A DNA stretch of 64,000 bases from Bacteroidales bacterium (GCA_019429365.1 JAHYJD010000001.1:37453-101452); one strand, 5' to 3'; counted from the stretch's first letter, positions 45,334-53,866 are shown. Notes: generated by a model from the sequence alone, not told the origin. Made by a program: numbers and translations.

Positions 45334-46365
45334 ATGCGCGGGTTTACCGGCCACGAGCATTTAAGCCAGTTTGGGCTCATTAATATGAACGGCCGTGTGT
45401 TAGACCCCCTGGTTAGCCGTTTCCTTAGTCCCGACTTGTTTGTGCAAGCGCCCGGCAACCCCCTAAGCTACAACCGCTATGCCTACGTGTTTAACAATCC
45501 GCTGAGTTTTATTGATCCCAGCGGTTATACAAGTATTCAATTAACCGGTCCTGAAGCCCAGCAATATTGGTCATGGTATTTGGGGCAATATAATTCTGGG
45601 AAAACCCCAAATATTAATTCGGCTTTTGCTATGATGGAAGCTTTTGGTGGGTCTGGTTCTTCTTACGGCGGAACCACTGGCTTTTCACATAGCCTGTGGT
45701 GGTGGAACTCAAATTGGTCGTTTTGGAAAAATATAGCAGGAAATTTCAGAAGAAACTTTTTGGGGCAAACTTCCTGGGGTCATCACCTTGGTGATCGTGC
45801 TAAACGGAACCGAAGTTTCGGGCCAACAAATTTTGATTTCTATTCTCATTTTGGGGATATGGGAGAGCCAAATCCGGAAAGAGGAAATTGGTTGCCAGTT
45901 ACCCAGCAGAAAGGTTTAAATGAAGGAGCTGGAGGCCCCCTAAATACAACTCGTTTTTTTTCAGAACTTAGAGATGCTTATAAATTTATGTGGAATATTA
46001 GTTTTGATAATAATGGCAATCCAAAAGTTGAGACTTCTGCTTGGCTTATCAAAAATGGAAATAGGCTTGGGGTTATTGTTCTGCCAAATAATAGAAATGG
46101 TTTACGATATTCATATAATGACTTTTTGGCTGTTAGAACCCGGAATGGGTTGCGACAAGTTAGATTTGAAGGTTTTGGTGGTGCTTGGTATGATATTTTA
46201 GGCCATATTCATACTCACCCTTCATTTGATAATGGAGTCATTGGAGTTTCTGAAGGAGACCGAGAAATGATTAGATATATTGGTCGTACTATTCAGATTT
46301 TGTGGAACAACCGTGTTTGGGAAATAAATAGAAATGGTAATGTACTTGATTTAGGAGGTTGGTAA
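45334..46365 (+). CDS. Orphan RHS tip with JAMM-like C-terminal domain
   Basis: A 343-residue fragment that starts within the conserved RHS core: GFTGHEHLSQFGLINMNGR, DPLVSRFLSPD and NPLSYNRYAYVFNNPL to DPSGY at residue 65. The variable part (66-343) ends with GHIHTHPSFDNGVIGVSEGD (290-309). The His293-x-His295, Ser306 and Asp309 pattern resembles the JAB1/MPN (JAMM) zinc-protease motif, with a 10-residue spacer instead of seven; Glu233 could be the catalytic acid. Such domains are known as RHS toxin ends (for example DUF4329-like). As for the first cassette, no full RHS gene is upstream. Confidence 0.72.
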   Translation: MRGFTGHEHLSQFGLINMNGRVLDPLVSRFLSPDLFVQAPGNPLSYNRYAYVFNNPLSFIDPSGYTSIQLTGPEAQQYWSWYLGQYNSGKTPNINSAFAMMEAFGGSGSSYGGTTGFSHSLWWWNSNWSFWKNIAGNFRRNFLGQTSWGHHLGDRAKRNRSFGPTNFDFYSHFGDMGEPNPERGNWLPVTQQKGLNEGAGGPLNTTRFFSELRDAYKFMWNISFDNNGNPKVETSAWLIKNGNRLGVIVLPNNRNGLRYSYNDFLAVRTRNGLRQVRFEGFGGAWYDILGHIHTHPSFDNGVIGVSEGDREMIRYIGRTIQILWNNRVWEINRNGNVLDLGGW

Positions 46366-46418
46366 AAAATGAAATTATGAAATTAAAGAATTTTAAAAAA
46401 AACGAAATAAAGGAAGAA

Positions 46419-46946
46419 ATGGCTTTTGGTTATTCATTCAGTAATTTCCTCAAAAGAAATTGGTGTAAGTTTTTTCTAATAACGCTTTTGTTGCAATTCT
46501 CTTGTGTAATTAATAACTCTGACAAAATGTATGGAAAAGACATGAAATTTATTGAGATTAAAAATCAGGATTTAATTAAAAATATTGAGCATTTTTATAA
46601 TGAAAATTTAAGCGATGCTGAATTTGAATTTGCGGTAATACTTGATTTGAGCGATTGGATTGATTCAAATCGCATGGAAATATATTACCAAATGAACTTA
46701 GCCGAATTGATGAACAGTTTGCCCAATTATTATTCAAGGTTGGATGGCAAAATTGTTTTTATAAAAGGTTATTCAAGTGAACATGACGTGGAAAAATCAA
46801 GTTCAACCGAAAGTTTGTTTAAAGAAGTCTTTGAACTGCAATTTGATTATTTTTCCTCTAATGGGGATTACCCACCACCTATTACCTATAGTAGCCCCCG
46901 ATGGGTTTTTGTCGGCAGTGAATTAATGAGTAAAGATTTGCGATAA
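46419..46946 (+). CDS. Putative lipoprotein, candidate immunity protein
   Basis: A 175-residue protein I do not recognise. Starting at the ATG at 46419, it has a lipoprotein-type signal with ITLLLQFSC, the Cys being residue 29, and an acidic soluble part with EFAVILDLSDWID and WVFVGSELMSKDLR. An alternative start at 46377 would put a basic stretch before the signal peptide. It is AT-rich like the other gene of this type and follows the RHS JAMM tip by 53 bases (12 if the earlier ATG is used). I infer an immunity role from position only. Confidence 0.6.
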   Translation: MAFGYSFSNFLKRNWCKFFLITLLLQFSCVINNSDKMYGKDMKFIEIKNQDLIKNIEHFYNENLSDAEFEFAVILDLSDWIDSNRMEIYYQMNLAELMNSLPNYYSRLDGKIVFIKGYSSEHDVEKSSSTESLFKEVFELQFDYFSSNGDYPPPITYSSPRWVFVGSELMSKDLR

Positions 46947-47082
46947 TTTTTTATTTTGAAAGCTTGTTAAATTGATGTTGTTTTTATCCAGTCCCTTTTA
47001 TTATCTAATTCAAAAGACTAAATATTCCATCATGTTAAAAAATTAGGGTCATTATTTTCATATCAACTCCGTTATGCGCGGC

Positions 47083-47377
47083 TCTACTTTGTGGCTAAGG
47101 CAAAGATTGGGGCGGGCCAATTCCGCTTTCAAAAAAAATTGAAAACCCACATTACCCCATTGCGCTGTGACGGAGGGCCTGCTGCTAAGGCCAGCCTTGC
47201 GCAGCGCCAGAAAAACACATATTCCATTTTCCCCAAGCTTCCGCATGGGGCTATTAACTGTTGACCCCTAACGGGGTAATTACGTGTTTGCGAAATAAAT
47301 AAAAAGTTCGGACGCGGGGTGATCCGCTTTCGAAAAATTTGGCCGGCATTCAAGGAAGTTTGCGTGCGGGGGCCCTG
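47083..47377 (+). repeat. Dispersed repeat block, copy 2
   Basis: Matches 43004-43312 in order: GGCAAAGATTGG.GCGGGCC, TTGCGCTGTGACGG, GCGCAGCGCCAGAA, then GTTCGGACGCGGGGTGA to GGGGGCCCTG at 47306-47377. The stem region in the middle differs (CCCCAAGCTTCCGCATGGGG). Confidence 0.8.
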
Positions 47378-47513
47378 GCAAAGCATCCCACGAGGCCGGA
47401 GCAGAAAGGCATCAAACAGGCCACCAGGATTGGTTCCGGCCGGCTTGGGATGCGCGAGGGCAAACTTCCGTAGTAATGACCCCAAATTTTTCGTAGGCGG
47501 TGGCCTTTTTTTG

Positions 47514-47545
47514 TTACTTTCTTTTGGGCAATCAAAAGAAAGTAA
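47514..47545. repeat. 13-base perfect inverted repeat
   Basis: TTACTTTCTTTTG (47514-47526) and its reverse complement CAAAAGAAAGTAA (47533-47545) with a six-base loop GGCAAT. A diverged form with an insertion between the arms lies at 43323-43395 near copy 1 of the block. Confidence 0.85.
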
Positions 47546-47560
47546 AAGCAAAAAAAATTA

Positions 47561-47727
47561 AAAACCCACATTACCCCCTTGCGCTGCGACGGAGCGCCTG
47601 CTGCTAAGGCCAGCCTGGCGCAGCGCCAGAACCATTGATGCTCCTTAACCCAGGGTTACGCTCGCTTCACTCGCTCACCCTGGGCTATTCACATTTTACC
47701 CTTTCAGGGTAATGACCTGTTTGCGAA
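47561..47727 (+). repeat. Dispersed repeat block, copy 3 (partial)
   Basis: Covers the part equivalent to 43060-43228: AAAACCCACATTACCCCCTT, GCGCAGCGCCAGAACCATTG, the AACCCAGGGT/ACCCTGGGCT stem and TTTTACCCTTTCAGGGTAA. It is nearly identical to copy 1 over about 167 bases. Confidence 0.85.
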
Positions 47728-47943
47728 GGTTCGCAGAAAGTTCGTTGTTTTTGCCTTTCCTTAAACTCTGATAATCGAGCTGCGCAGTGAACCAATTTAG
47801 TAGCCCCGGGCTTTAGCCTGGGGGCAGGAAAACACCACTCTTGAAAAATCAAGCCAGATTTTTCAATATCTCTTGCAATTTTCGGCTTGATTTTTTTGAT
47901 TGCCCAATTACGGTCAACGTTATTTAGGCATTGACTAACTTCG

Positions 47944-47978
47944 AACCCCTAACCCCTAACCCCTAACCCCTAACCCCT
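47944..47978. repeat. Five tandem AACCCCT heptamers
   Basis: Exactly five perfect copies of AACCCCT. The minus strand reads (AGGGGTT)5, with five GGGG runs separated by TTA, a sequence that can form G-quadruplexes. It lies 176 bases before the rubrerythrin ORF starts to be read. Confidence 0.95.
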
Positions 47979-48066
47979 GATCCTAATCCTTATTTAATCT
48001 AATTATAAATAGCGCCAAAACCTGCATTTTGGGTGGCTTTGAAAGATAACAGGCGGCATTTTCCAC

Positions 48067-48074
48067 TATTTTTG
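48067..48074 (+). promoter_or_regulatory. Promoter -7 element of rubrerythrin gene
   Basis: TATTTTTG, 79 bases before the ATG. The TTTG at 48037-48040 is 26 bases away, longer than the usual spacer. A purine-rich AAGGAGAG precedes the ATG by about seven bases and is an unusually good ribosome-binding site for this phylum. Confidence 0.5.
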
Positions 48075-48153
48075 TCTTTTCCGCGAAAGCGGCAATACCC
48101 AAAAACGGCCAAATACCAAAATAGAATATTAATAAATTGAAGGAGAGTGTGTT

Positions 48154-48735
48154 ATGGAAACAAAGAGCATTAAAGGAACGCAAACCGAGAAGAATTTGCT
48201 GAAATCGTTTGCTGGCGAGTCGCAGGCGGCACGCCGCTACGAAATGTACGCCAAGGTGGCCAAGCAGGAAGGCTATGAGCAGATTGCCGGCTTTTTCCAG
48301 GAGACGGCCGACCAGGAGCGCCAGCACGCTAAAATGTTTTACAGCTACCTCGAAGGCGGCATGGTAGAGATTACCGCCAGCTACCCGGCCGGCACGGTTT
48401 CGACCACCGATGAAAACCTGCTGCACGCCGCCGAAGGCGAAAACGAGGAATGGACCAAGCTATACCCCGAGTTTGCCCGTATTGCCGAGGAAGAAGGCTT
48501 CAAGCGCATTGCCACCACCTTTAAGCTGATTGCTGCGGCCGAGAAAAACCACGAGGAGCGCTACCTTAAGCTGCTGGCCCGTGTGAAGGACGGCACCGTG
48601 TTTCAGCGCCCGGAAAAAACTAAGTGGTACTGCCGCAAGTGCGGTTACATTTACGAGGGCGAAAAGGCGCTTAAAAACTGCCCCACCTGCCAGCACCCGC
48701 AGGCGTATTTTGAAGAGTGGGCGGAGAACTACTAG
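48154..48735 (+). CDS. rbr: Rubrerythrin
   Basis: A 193-residue non-haem iron peroxidase of anaerobes. The N-terminal four-helix diiron domain has ESQAARRYE (Glu22), ADQERQHAKMF and AAEKNHEERY; the C-terminal rubredoxin domain has WYCRKCGYIYEG and NCPTCQHP with two CxxC pairs. It reduces hydrogen peroxide using electrons passed through the rubredoxin site. It stands alone, between the repeat island and the E1 dehydrogenase, which is convergent to it. Confidence 0.96.
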   Translation: METKSIKGTQTEKNLLKSFAGESQAARRYEMYAKVAKQEGYEQIAGFFQETADQERQHAKMFYSYLEGGMVEITASYPAGTVSTTDENLLHAAEGENEEWTKLYPEFARIAEEEGFKRIATTFKLIAAAEKNHEERYLKLLARVKDGTVFQRPEKTKWYCRKCGYIYEGEKALKNCPTCQHPQAYFEEWAENY

Positions 48736-48884
48736 GCAGAGAGCAGAGGGCATGGAGCACAGAGCACAGAGCATAGAGTATAGAGCAGAGTGCATAGGGC
48801 TCAGAGCCTTGGGTTTTTATTTATGAACGCAGATAACGCTGTTTGAACGGATTACCACAGATTAATAATTTGTGGTAATCCGTT
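48736..48884. repeat. Imperfect AGAGCA iterations and 14-base inverted repeat
   Basis: 48736-48808 is made of imperfect repeats of GAGCACAGAGCATA-like units. 48846-48859 AACGGATTACCACA pairs perfectly with 48871-48884 TGTGGTAATCCGTT around an 11-base loop and is followed by TTT; it may also end rubrerythrin transcription. Confidence 0.75.
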
Positions 48885-48915
48885 TTTCGTCCAGCGAAGC
48901 GGACCGCCTTAAAGT

Positions 48916-48953
48916 AGCCCCGGGTCGCCCGGCGAAGCAAAGCACCCGGGGCT
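48916..48953 (-). terminator. Hairpin after the E1 dehydrogenase gene
   Basis: AGCCCCGGGT (48916-48925) and ACCCGGGGCT (48944-48953) form a perfect ten-base stem with an 18-base loop. On the minus strand it follows the E1 stop by about five bases; the T-run after it is weak (ACTTTAAGG). Confidence 0.5.
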
Positions 48954-48958
48954 TAAGG

Positions 48959-51373
48959 TCAGAATATCTCCGGGTACTTCTCCGGGTTGTATTCGTTCAT
49001 CATATTGTAGATTTTTTCGAATACATCCTCGGCATTGGGGTTTGAGAAGTAGTCGCCATCGGTGCTGTAGGCAGCGCGGTGCTCGCGGGCGGTGATGGTG
49101 CCGGGCTCGGCATCGAGATAAAGGTAGCCGCCCTGCTCTTCGAGCACTTTCTGCATCATATAGGCCGTGGCGCCTCCGGGCACATCCTCATCAAAAAACA
49201 CGATCTTGTTGGTCTTTTTCAGCGACTCCACAATGGTGTGGTGAATGTCGAAGGGGATGAGCGATTGTACATCGATCAGTTCCACTGAAACATCATAATC
49301 CTTCAGTTGCTCTATGGCATCCTGGGCTATTCTTACGCATGAGCCATAGGTTACCAGGGTTACATCGGTGCCTTCGTTCAGGATTTCGGGTTTTCCCAGT
49401 GGCAGGGTGAACTCACCAATGTTTGAAGGCATTTTTTCCTTGAGGCGGTATCCGTTAAGGGGTTCTATCACAATGGCGGGGTCGTCGCACTGCATCAGGG
49501 TGTTGTAGAAGCCTGCGGCGCGGGTCATGTTGCGCGGTACCAGCACGTGTATGCCGCGTACCGAGTTGAGCACCATACCCATGGGGCTGCCTGAGTGCCA
49601 GATGCCTTCGAGGCGGTGGCCGCGGGTACTGACAATCAGAGGTGCCTTTTGTCCGCCCACGGTGCGGTAGCGCAGGGTGGCTAAATCGTCGCTGAGCACC
49701 TGCAGGCCATAGAGCAGGTAGTCGAAATATTGTATCTCGGCAATGGGTCTCAGCCCGCGCATGGCCATGCCAAGCCCTTGGCCAATAATGGTGGCCTCGC
49801 GTATGCCCGTGTCGGCAATGCGCAGTTCGCCATATTTCTTCTGCAGGCCTTCAAGGGTTTGGTTCACGCCCCCGATATTGCCCACGTCTTCACCAAAGAT
49901 GAGCGATTCGGGGTATTTGTTGAAGATAAAATCATAGTTGTTTACCAGGATCTCGCGGCCGTTCACCATGGGGGCGTCATCGGCATACTTGGGCAGCACC
50001 TCCTTCAATTTCATGGGCGAAAGCGCTGACTCGCTGTAAAGGTGCGAACTGTAACGAATGGCATTGTCGGCCAGGGCTTCATCAAGCCAGTTCATCACCT
50101 TCAGCTTCAGCGATTCCTCACTTGCGCAACTGTGGCAAATCAGTCGCAGAATCTTTTTGGCCGCAGAAATGATGTCCCTGCGGATGGGTTCGCCAATGCG
50201 GCCCAGTTCCTTGATCAGGGTGTCGATCTTTTCAGATTTGCGGCAGTTGCAGTTTTCGATGTTCACCAGTTCGATGAAATCCTTTCGCATCTGTAAAATG
50301 GGCTTCTGGAAGTTGTCCCAGGCATTTTTGCGGGCTTCCTTCACCCTGGCTGCAGCATTTTTTTCTATTTCGTCGAGCTGCTCTTCGGTAGCAATGCCTT
50401 TTTCGATGATCCACAGGCGCATCTGGAGGATGCAGTCGTATTCCTTTTCCCACTCGAGGCGCTCCTTGCTTTTGTAGCGCTCGTGCGAGCCCGAGGTGGA
50501 GTGCCCTTGTGGCTGGGTTGCTTCAGTAATATGGAAAAGCACGGGCACATGTTCCTTGCGGGAAAGGGCAACCCCTTCTTCGTAAACTTTTATCAGGCCT
50601 TCGTAATTCCATGCTTTTTCGCGGAAAATGTAAAGGCCTCTTTCGCCCTTCTTTTTTATTTCCATGCCGCTTAGTGCTTCCGAAATGCTGCTTTTTGCGG
50701 TTTGAAACTCCTTAGGCACGCTGATGCCGTAGCCATCGTCCCATACCGACATGGCCATGGGCACTTGCAGCACTGCGGCGGCGTTCATGGTTTCCCAGAA
50801 ATGTCCTTCGCTGGTACTGGCATCGCCAATGGTACCAAAAGCCACCTCGTTGCCTTTGTGGCTGAATTGTTTGAAGTCTTTCAGGTCTTTTTCCTCACGA
50901 AAAATCTTTGATGCCATTGCCAGCCCGAGCAGGCGGGGCATTTGTCCGGCGGTAGGGGAGATGTCGGCCGAGGAGTTTTTCTGTTTGGTCAGGTCTTTCC
51001 AGTTGCCTTCAGCATCGAGGCTGCGGCTGGCGAAGTGGTTGTTCATCATACGCCCGCCATTGTCGGGGTTGAAGGCCAGGTCGGTGTCGCCATAAAGCTG
51101 GCTGAAAAAACTTTCGAGGGTCATCATGCCGGTGGCCAGCATAAAGGTCTGATCGCGGTAATAGCCCGAACGCCAGTCGCCATCCTTAAAGGCCCTGGCC
51201 ATGGCCAGCTGGGGCACTTCCTTACCATCGCCAAAAATGCCAAACTTGGCCTTGCCGGTAAGCACCTCACGACGCCCCAGCAGGCTGGCTTGCCGGCTCT
51301 CGTTGGCAATGCGGTAATCATTCAACACATCCTTAATGTAATCCTGCGAAAGTTCTTTCTTTTTTGTAGCCAT
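48959..51373 (-). CDS. Fused 2-oxoacid dehydrogenase E1 (alpha plus beta)
   Basis: An 804-residue protein that joins the E1-alpha and E1-beta subunits of a thiamine-pyrophosphate 2-oxoacid dehydrogenase, probably branched-chain type. The alpha half (about 1-400) has the TPP site GTIGDASTSEGHFWETMNAAA ending near VWDDGYG, with Asp-Asp where Asn-Asn is usual. The beta half (about 455-804) has LIFGEDVGNIGG, EIQYFDYLLYG and VELIDVQSLIPFD. Fused forms are common in Bacteroidota. No E2 or E3 gene is nearby. I chose the ATG at 51373 (MATKKKELSQ) because upstream codons read through low-complexity, unconserved sequence. A possible -7 element TAACTTTG lies at 51453-51446. Confidence 0.9.
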   Translation of the reverse strand: MATKKKELSQDYIKDVLNDYRIANESRQASLLGRREVLTGKAKFGIFGDGKEVPQLAMARAFKDGDWRSGYYRDQTFMLATGMMTLESFFSQLYGDTDLAFNPDNGGRMMNNHFASRSLDAEGNWKDLTKQKNSSADISPTAGQMPRLLGLAMASKIFREEKDLKDFKQFSHKGNEVAFGTIGDASTSEGHFWETMNAAAVLQVPMAMSVWDDGYGISVPKEFQTAKSSISEALSGMEIKKKGERGLYIFREKAWNYEGLIKVYEEGVALSRKEHVPVLFHITEATQPQGHSTSGSHERYKSKERLEWEKEYDCILQMRLWIIEKGIATEEQLDEIEKNAAARVKEARKNAWDNFQKPILQMRKDFIELVNIENCNCRKSEKIDTLIKELGRIGEPIRRDIISAAKKILRLICHSCASEESLKLKVMNWLDEALADNAIRYSSHLYSESALSPMKLKEVLPKYADDAPMVNGREILVNNYDFIFNKYPESLIFGEDVGNIGGVNQTLEGLQKKYGELRIADTGIREATIIGQGLGMAMRGLRPIAEIQYFDYLLYGLQVLSDDLATLRYRTVGGQKAPLIVSTRGHRLEGIWHSGSPMGMVLNSVRGIHVLVPRNMTRAAGFYNTLMQCDDPAIVIEPLNGYRLKEKMPSNIGEFTLPLGKPEILNEGTDVTLVTYGSCVRIAQDAIEQLKDYDVSVELIDVQSLIPFDIHHTIVESLKKTNKIVFFDEDVPGGATAYMMQKVLEEQGGYLYLDAEPGTITAREHRAAYSTDGDYFSNPNAEDVFEKIYNMMNEYNPEKYPEIF

Positions 51374-51502
51374 AATGGTTGAATAACAAAGTGGAGATAG
51401 TTTTGTTTGTGCCATAAAAGGAGTGTAGCCCTGGCAAGGGCTACACAAAGTTAATAAAATGAATTAGATTTAATTTTGCCTTTTACAGGATAGGCGGTAT
51501 TA

Positions 51503-53161
51503 TCAGGCCGCTTTAAATATGCTGATAGGCAGCAGGGCACGGCTCAGCATGGTGGCATCGCCGGGCATGCAATGGTTCAGGGTGAGCATCCCGGCCGGTT
51601 TTTCGGGCTCCTTTCCTGATACTTCGTGCCGCATAAACCAGCGCACGTCCAGGGCTTTTCGCAGACCGTCGGTAACTTCCACCGGGAGGTTTTCAGGAAT
51701 ATAGATTTCAATGAAAACCTTCTGTGCCCGCCAGCCATCCGATTTCTCGAAGCTGAAGAAAGGATCGAAAACCACCGTGTTGCCGCTCTGATAGAATCCG
51801 TAAGTAATGCTTGAGGCATTATCCATGGCCACAAGTGGGCTGATTCCTCGTGATTCTTTGGTTATGATCACTTTAATTTCATCCGAGCTGGTTGAACGCA
51901 CCCTTAGGCGCGGAATGCCATTGCGATGTCCGGTTTCGGTGAGCCAGAGCAAATCCCAGCGACCAGCCTTCACTTCGCTGCCCGGGCTGATGCCCAGCTC
52001 GCGTATCTTCTGCTCATCCACGTCGAGAATTAGCCGGCCTGCTTCCGGGCGTTCAATTACGATTTCTTCGGTAAAGGAGCGTTGGCTCGAGAAGTTGCGG
52101 GCTCCGCTCAGCAACACAAAAAGGCAAATGCCCAAACCGGCCACCCACAACATAAAAGTTACAAAACCAAAATACGGGATTTTTGCTTCAAAGCCAAAGA
52201 TCAGCCTGGCCCCGGCATACACCATAGCCAGTAACGGAATGCCCAGCGTAAGGGTTACCCCGATTATGGCCAGGGTAATAAAAGTCTGGTTGTTGAAAAA
52301 TATTTCGGCGAAAGCCGGAAAAGAGAAAAGCTGCACGCCAAAGTCGGAGTCGATCAGCACCGGGCCGCCCAGCAAGGCCGAGGCGAAGCCTACCAGTAGA
52401 AATACGCCCAGAAACATAAGGAATAAGCCCACCATCACGGCCACTACCTTGGCGAATACCCTGAAAAAGTTGCCCGCAAACCTTGCAAAATTTCCTGGAG
52501 AGCCGTCTGAAGACGTTCTTTCACTTTTTTTTTTAAATGATTCTTTTGCTTCTTCCGAAAAATCCTCCAGGTTTTTCTTTACATCGCCAAGCTCTTCCTT
52601 TATGGTCCTTTCGATGTTCGAGATGTTCACCTTTTCGCCGCGCATCTCCAGCTTTTCGGCGGTGGTGCGAGCCCTGGGCACCACTATCCAGAGGATCAGG
52701 TAAAGCATGGGCCCGAAGCCATATACAAAGGTAAACAGCACAAAGGCCACGCGCACCCAGGTGGGATCGAGCTGAAAATAGGCGCCCAAACCACCAGCCA
52801 CACCGCCCAGAATGGCGTTGTCGGGGTCGCGATACAGGCGGCGCGAGGTTTTCTCGGTGCGGATCCTTTTTCCTGAGGCGGGCTGTGCCGGCTCTTCCTC
52901 GCCCCCGATTTGGTCGGGCTCGCCAAGCTGGCTGATCACCTCTTGCACGTCCTTCAGGCTTACCACCTGCTTGCTGTCACTTATCTTTTCCTGCAGGGTT
53001 TCGGCTATGCGGCTTTCAATATCTGACATGATTTCGTCGCACCCATCGTCGGGGGTGAAATGGCGGCGCACACTGGCCAGGTAATGACTGAGTTTTTCAT
53101 AAGCGTCCTCATCAATGTGGAAAACTATGCCGCTTATGTTAACTGTCAGGGTCTTTTTCAT
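51503..53161 (-). CDS. PspC-domain membrane protein
   Basis: A 552-residue membrane protein. A soluble N-terminal part (1-95) leads into a PspC domain (107-164) with RRLYRDPDNAILGGVAGGLGAYF and a membrane helix, then a charged linker and three or more membrane helices (about 235-350), and a beta-rich C-terminal part (about 370-550) resembling DUF4097-type sheets. PspC proteins act in envelope stress; the function of this long form is unknown. It is preceded by a PadR regulator gene 79 bases upstream on the same strand, a recurrent pair in Bacteroidota. Confidence 0.82.
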   Translation of the reverse strand: MKKTLTVNISGIVFHIDEDAYEKLSHYLASVRRHFTPDDGCDEIMSDIESRIAETLQEKISDSKQVVSLKDVQEVISQLGEPDQIGGEEEPAQPASGKRIRTEKTSRRLYRDPDNAILGGVAGGLGAYFQLDPTWVRVAFVLFTFVYGFGPMLYLILWIVVPRARTTAEKLEMRGEKVNISNIERTIKEELGDVKKNLEDFSEEAKESFKKKSERTSSDGSPGNFARFAGNFFRVFAKVVAVMVGLFLMFLGVFLLVGFASALLGGPVLIDSDFGVQLFSFPAFAEIFFNNQTFITLAIIGVTLTLGIPLLAMVYAGARLIFGFEAKIPYFGFVTFMLWVAGLGICLFVLLSGARNFSSQRSFTEEIVIERPEAGRLILDVDEQKIRELGISPGSEVKAGRWDLLWLTETGHRNGIPRLRVRSTSSDEIKVIITKESRGISPLVAMDNASSITYGFYQSGNTVVFDPFFSFEKSDGWRAQKVFIEIYIPENLPVEVTDGLRKALDVRWFMRHEVSGKEPEKPAGMLTLNHCMPGDATMLSRALLPISIFKAA

Positions 53162-53240
53162 GGTTGCAATTATTTTATGGTTGGCAAAGTGGTTAACAAA
53201 TTTAATGCGTAAAAATTAAAACAACTTAGTTGGTTAAATT

Positions 53241-53567
53241 TTAGGGCGAAGTGGCTTTTCCTACTGCTTCCACCAGTTCATCCCAGGTAATGCGGAGCTC
53301 TTCAAGGAATTTTTCGCCCAGGGGCGTCGCCTTGAAATATTTTCTGGGAGGCCCTCCAGTCGATTCTTCCCAGCGGTAGGAGAGGAGACCATCATTTTTC
53401 AGGCGGGTTAACAAAGGGTAAATGGTACCCTCTACCACCAGCAGTTTCGATTCTTTCATGGCCTGGATCAAATCCGAGGCATAGGCTTCTTTGTTCGACA
53501 GCAGCGAAAGGATACAAAATTCCAGTACTCCTTTTCGCATTTGGGCTTTTGTGTTTTCAAGGTTCAT
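53241..53567 (-). CDS. PadR-family transcriptional regulator
   Basis: A 108-residue winged-helix repressor. The motif MRKGVLEFCILSLLSNKEAYASDLIQAM and VVEGTIYPLLTRLKNDGLLSYRWEES is typical of PadR, with the basic wing GGPPRKYFKAT. I chose the ATG at 53567 (MNLENTKAQMRKG) over one 18 codons upstream, which would fall in the promoter. It probably controls itself and the PspC gene downstream. Confidence 0.9.
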   Translation of the reverse strand: MNLENTKAQMRKGVLEFCILSLLSNKEAYASDLIQAMKESKLLVVEGTIYPLLTRLKNDGLLSYRWEESTGGPPRKYFKATPLGEKFLEELRITWDELVEAVGKATSP

Positions 53568-53590
53568 GGCGCTTGGTGTATTTGTAAGGA

Positions 53591-53631
53591 CAAAATTATA
53601 ACAAATTTTAGTACTATGCAATACAAAGTAC
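53591..53631 (-). promoter_or_regulatory. PadR-PspC promoter with overlapping dyad
   Basis: On the minus strand TAATTTTG at 53598-53591 is the -7 box and TTG at 53621-53619 the -33 box, spacer 20. An inverted repeat GTACT/AGTAC (53611-53615 and 53627-53631, 11 bases apart) covers the -33 region and is a candidate PadR operator. Confidence 0.5.
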
Positions 53632-53866
53632 CATATTTTTTTAAATTATTTCTTAAAATACTGGATTACAGCTTTATAGGAGTGCAACTTTTTTCCAACA
53701 AAAGCACTAAGCCACAAAATTTCACGGAAAATCCCGGTTATTAATCAATTTCTGTTCCCTTGTTCATTTTGTTTCATAGCTGCCGGCTGACAGCCAAAAT
53801 GGCAGTTTGTAGTGATTGGCACAGGCTTTGAAAAGGGCTGCAGCAAAACATTAATAATACTGTATT

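Noticed and set aside
47319..47561. Open frame of 80 codons before rubrerythrin
   Set aside because: Covers the repeat block and the 13-base inverted repeat; not conserved between the copies as protein.
47944..47978. Possible CRISPR array
   Set aside because: Units are perfect heptamers without spacers; it is a simple tandem repeat.
48736..48808. Possible CRISPR or VNTR gene region
   Set aside because: Imperfect short iterations with no regular spacer and no cas genes anywhere in the window.
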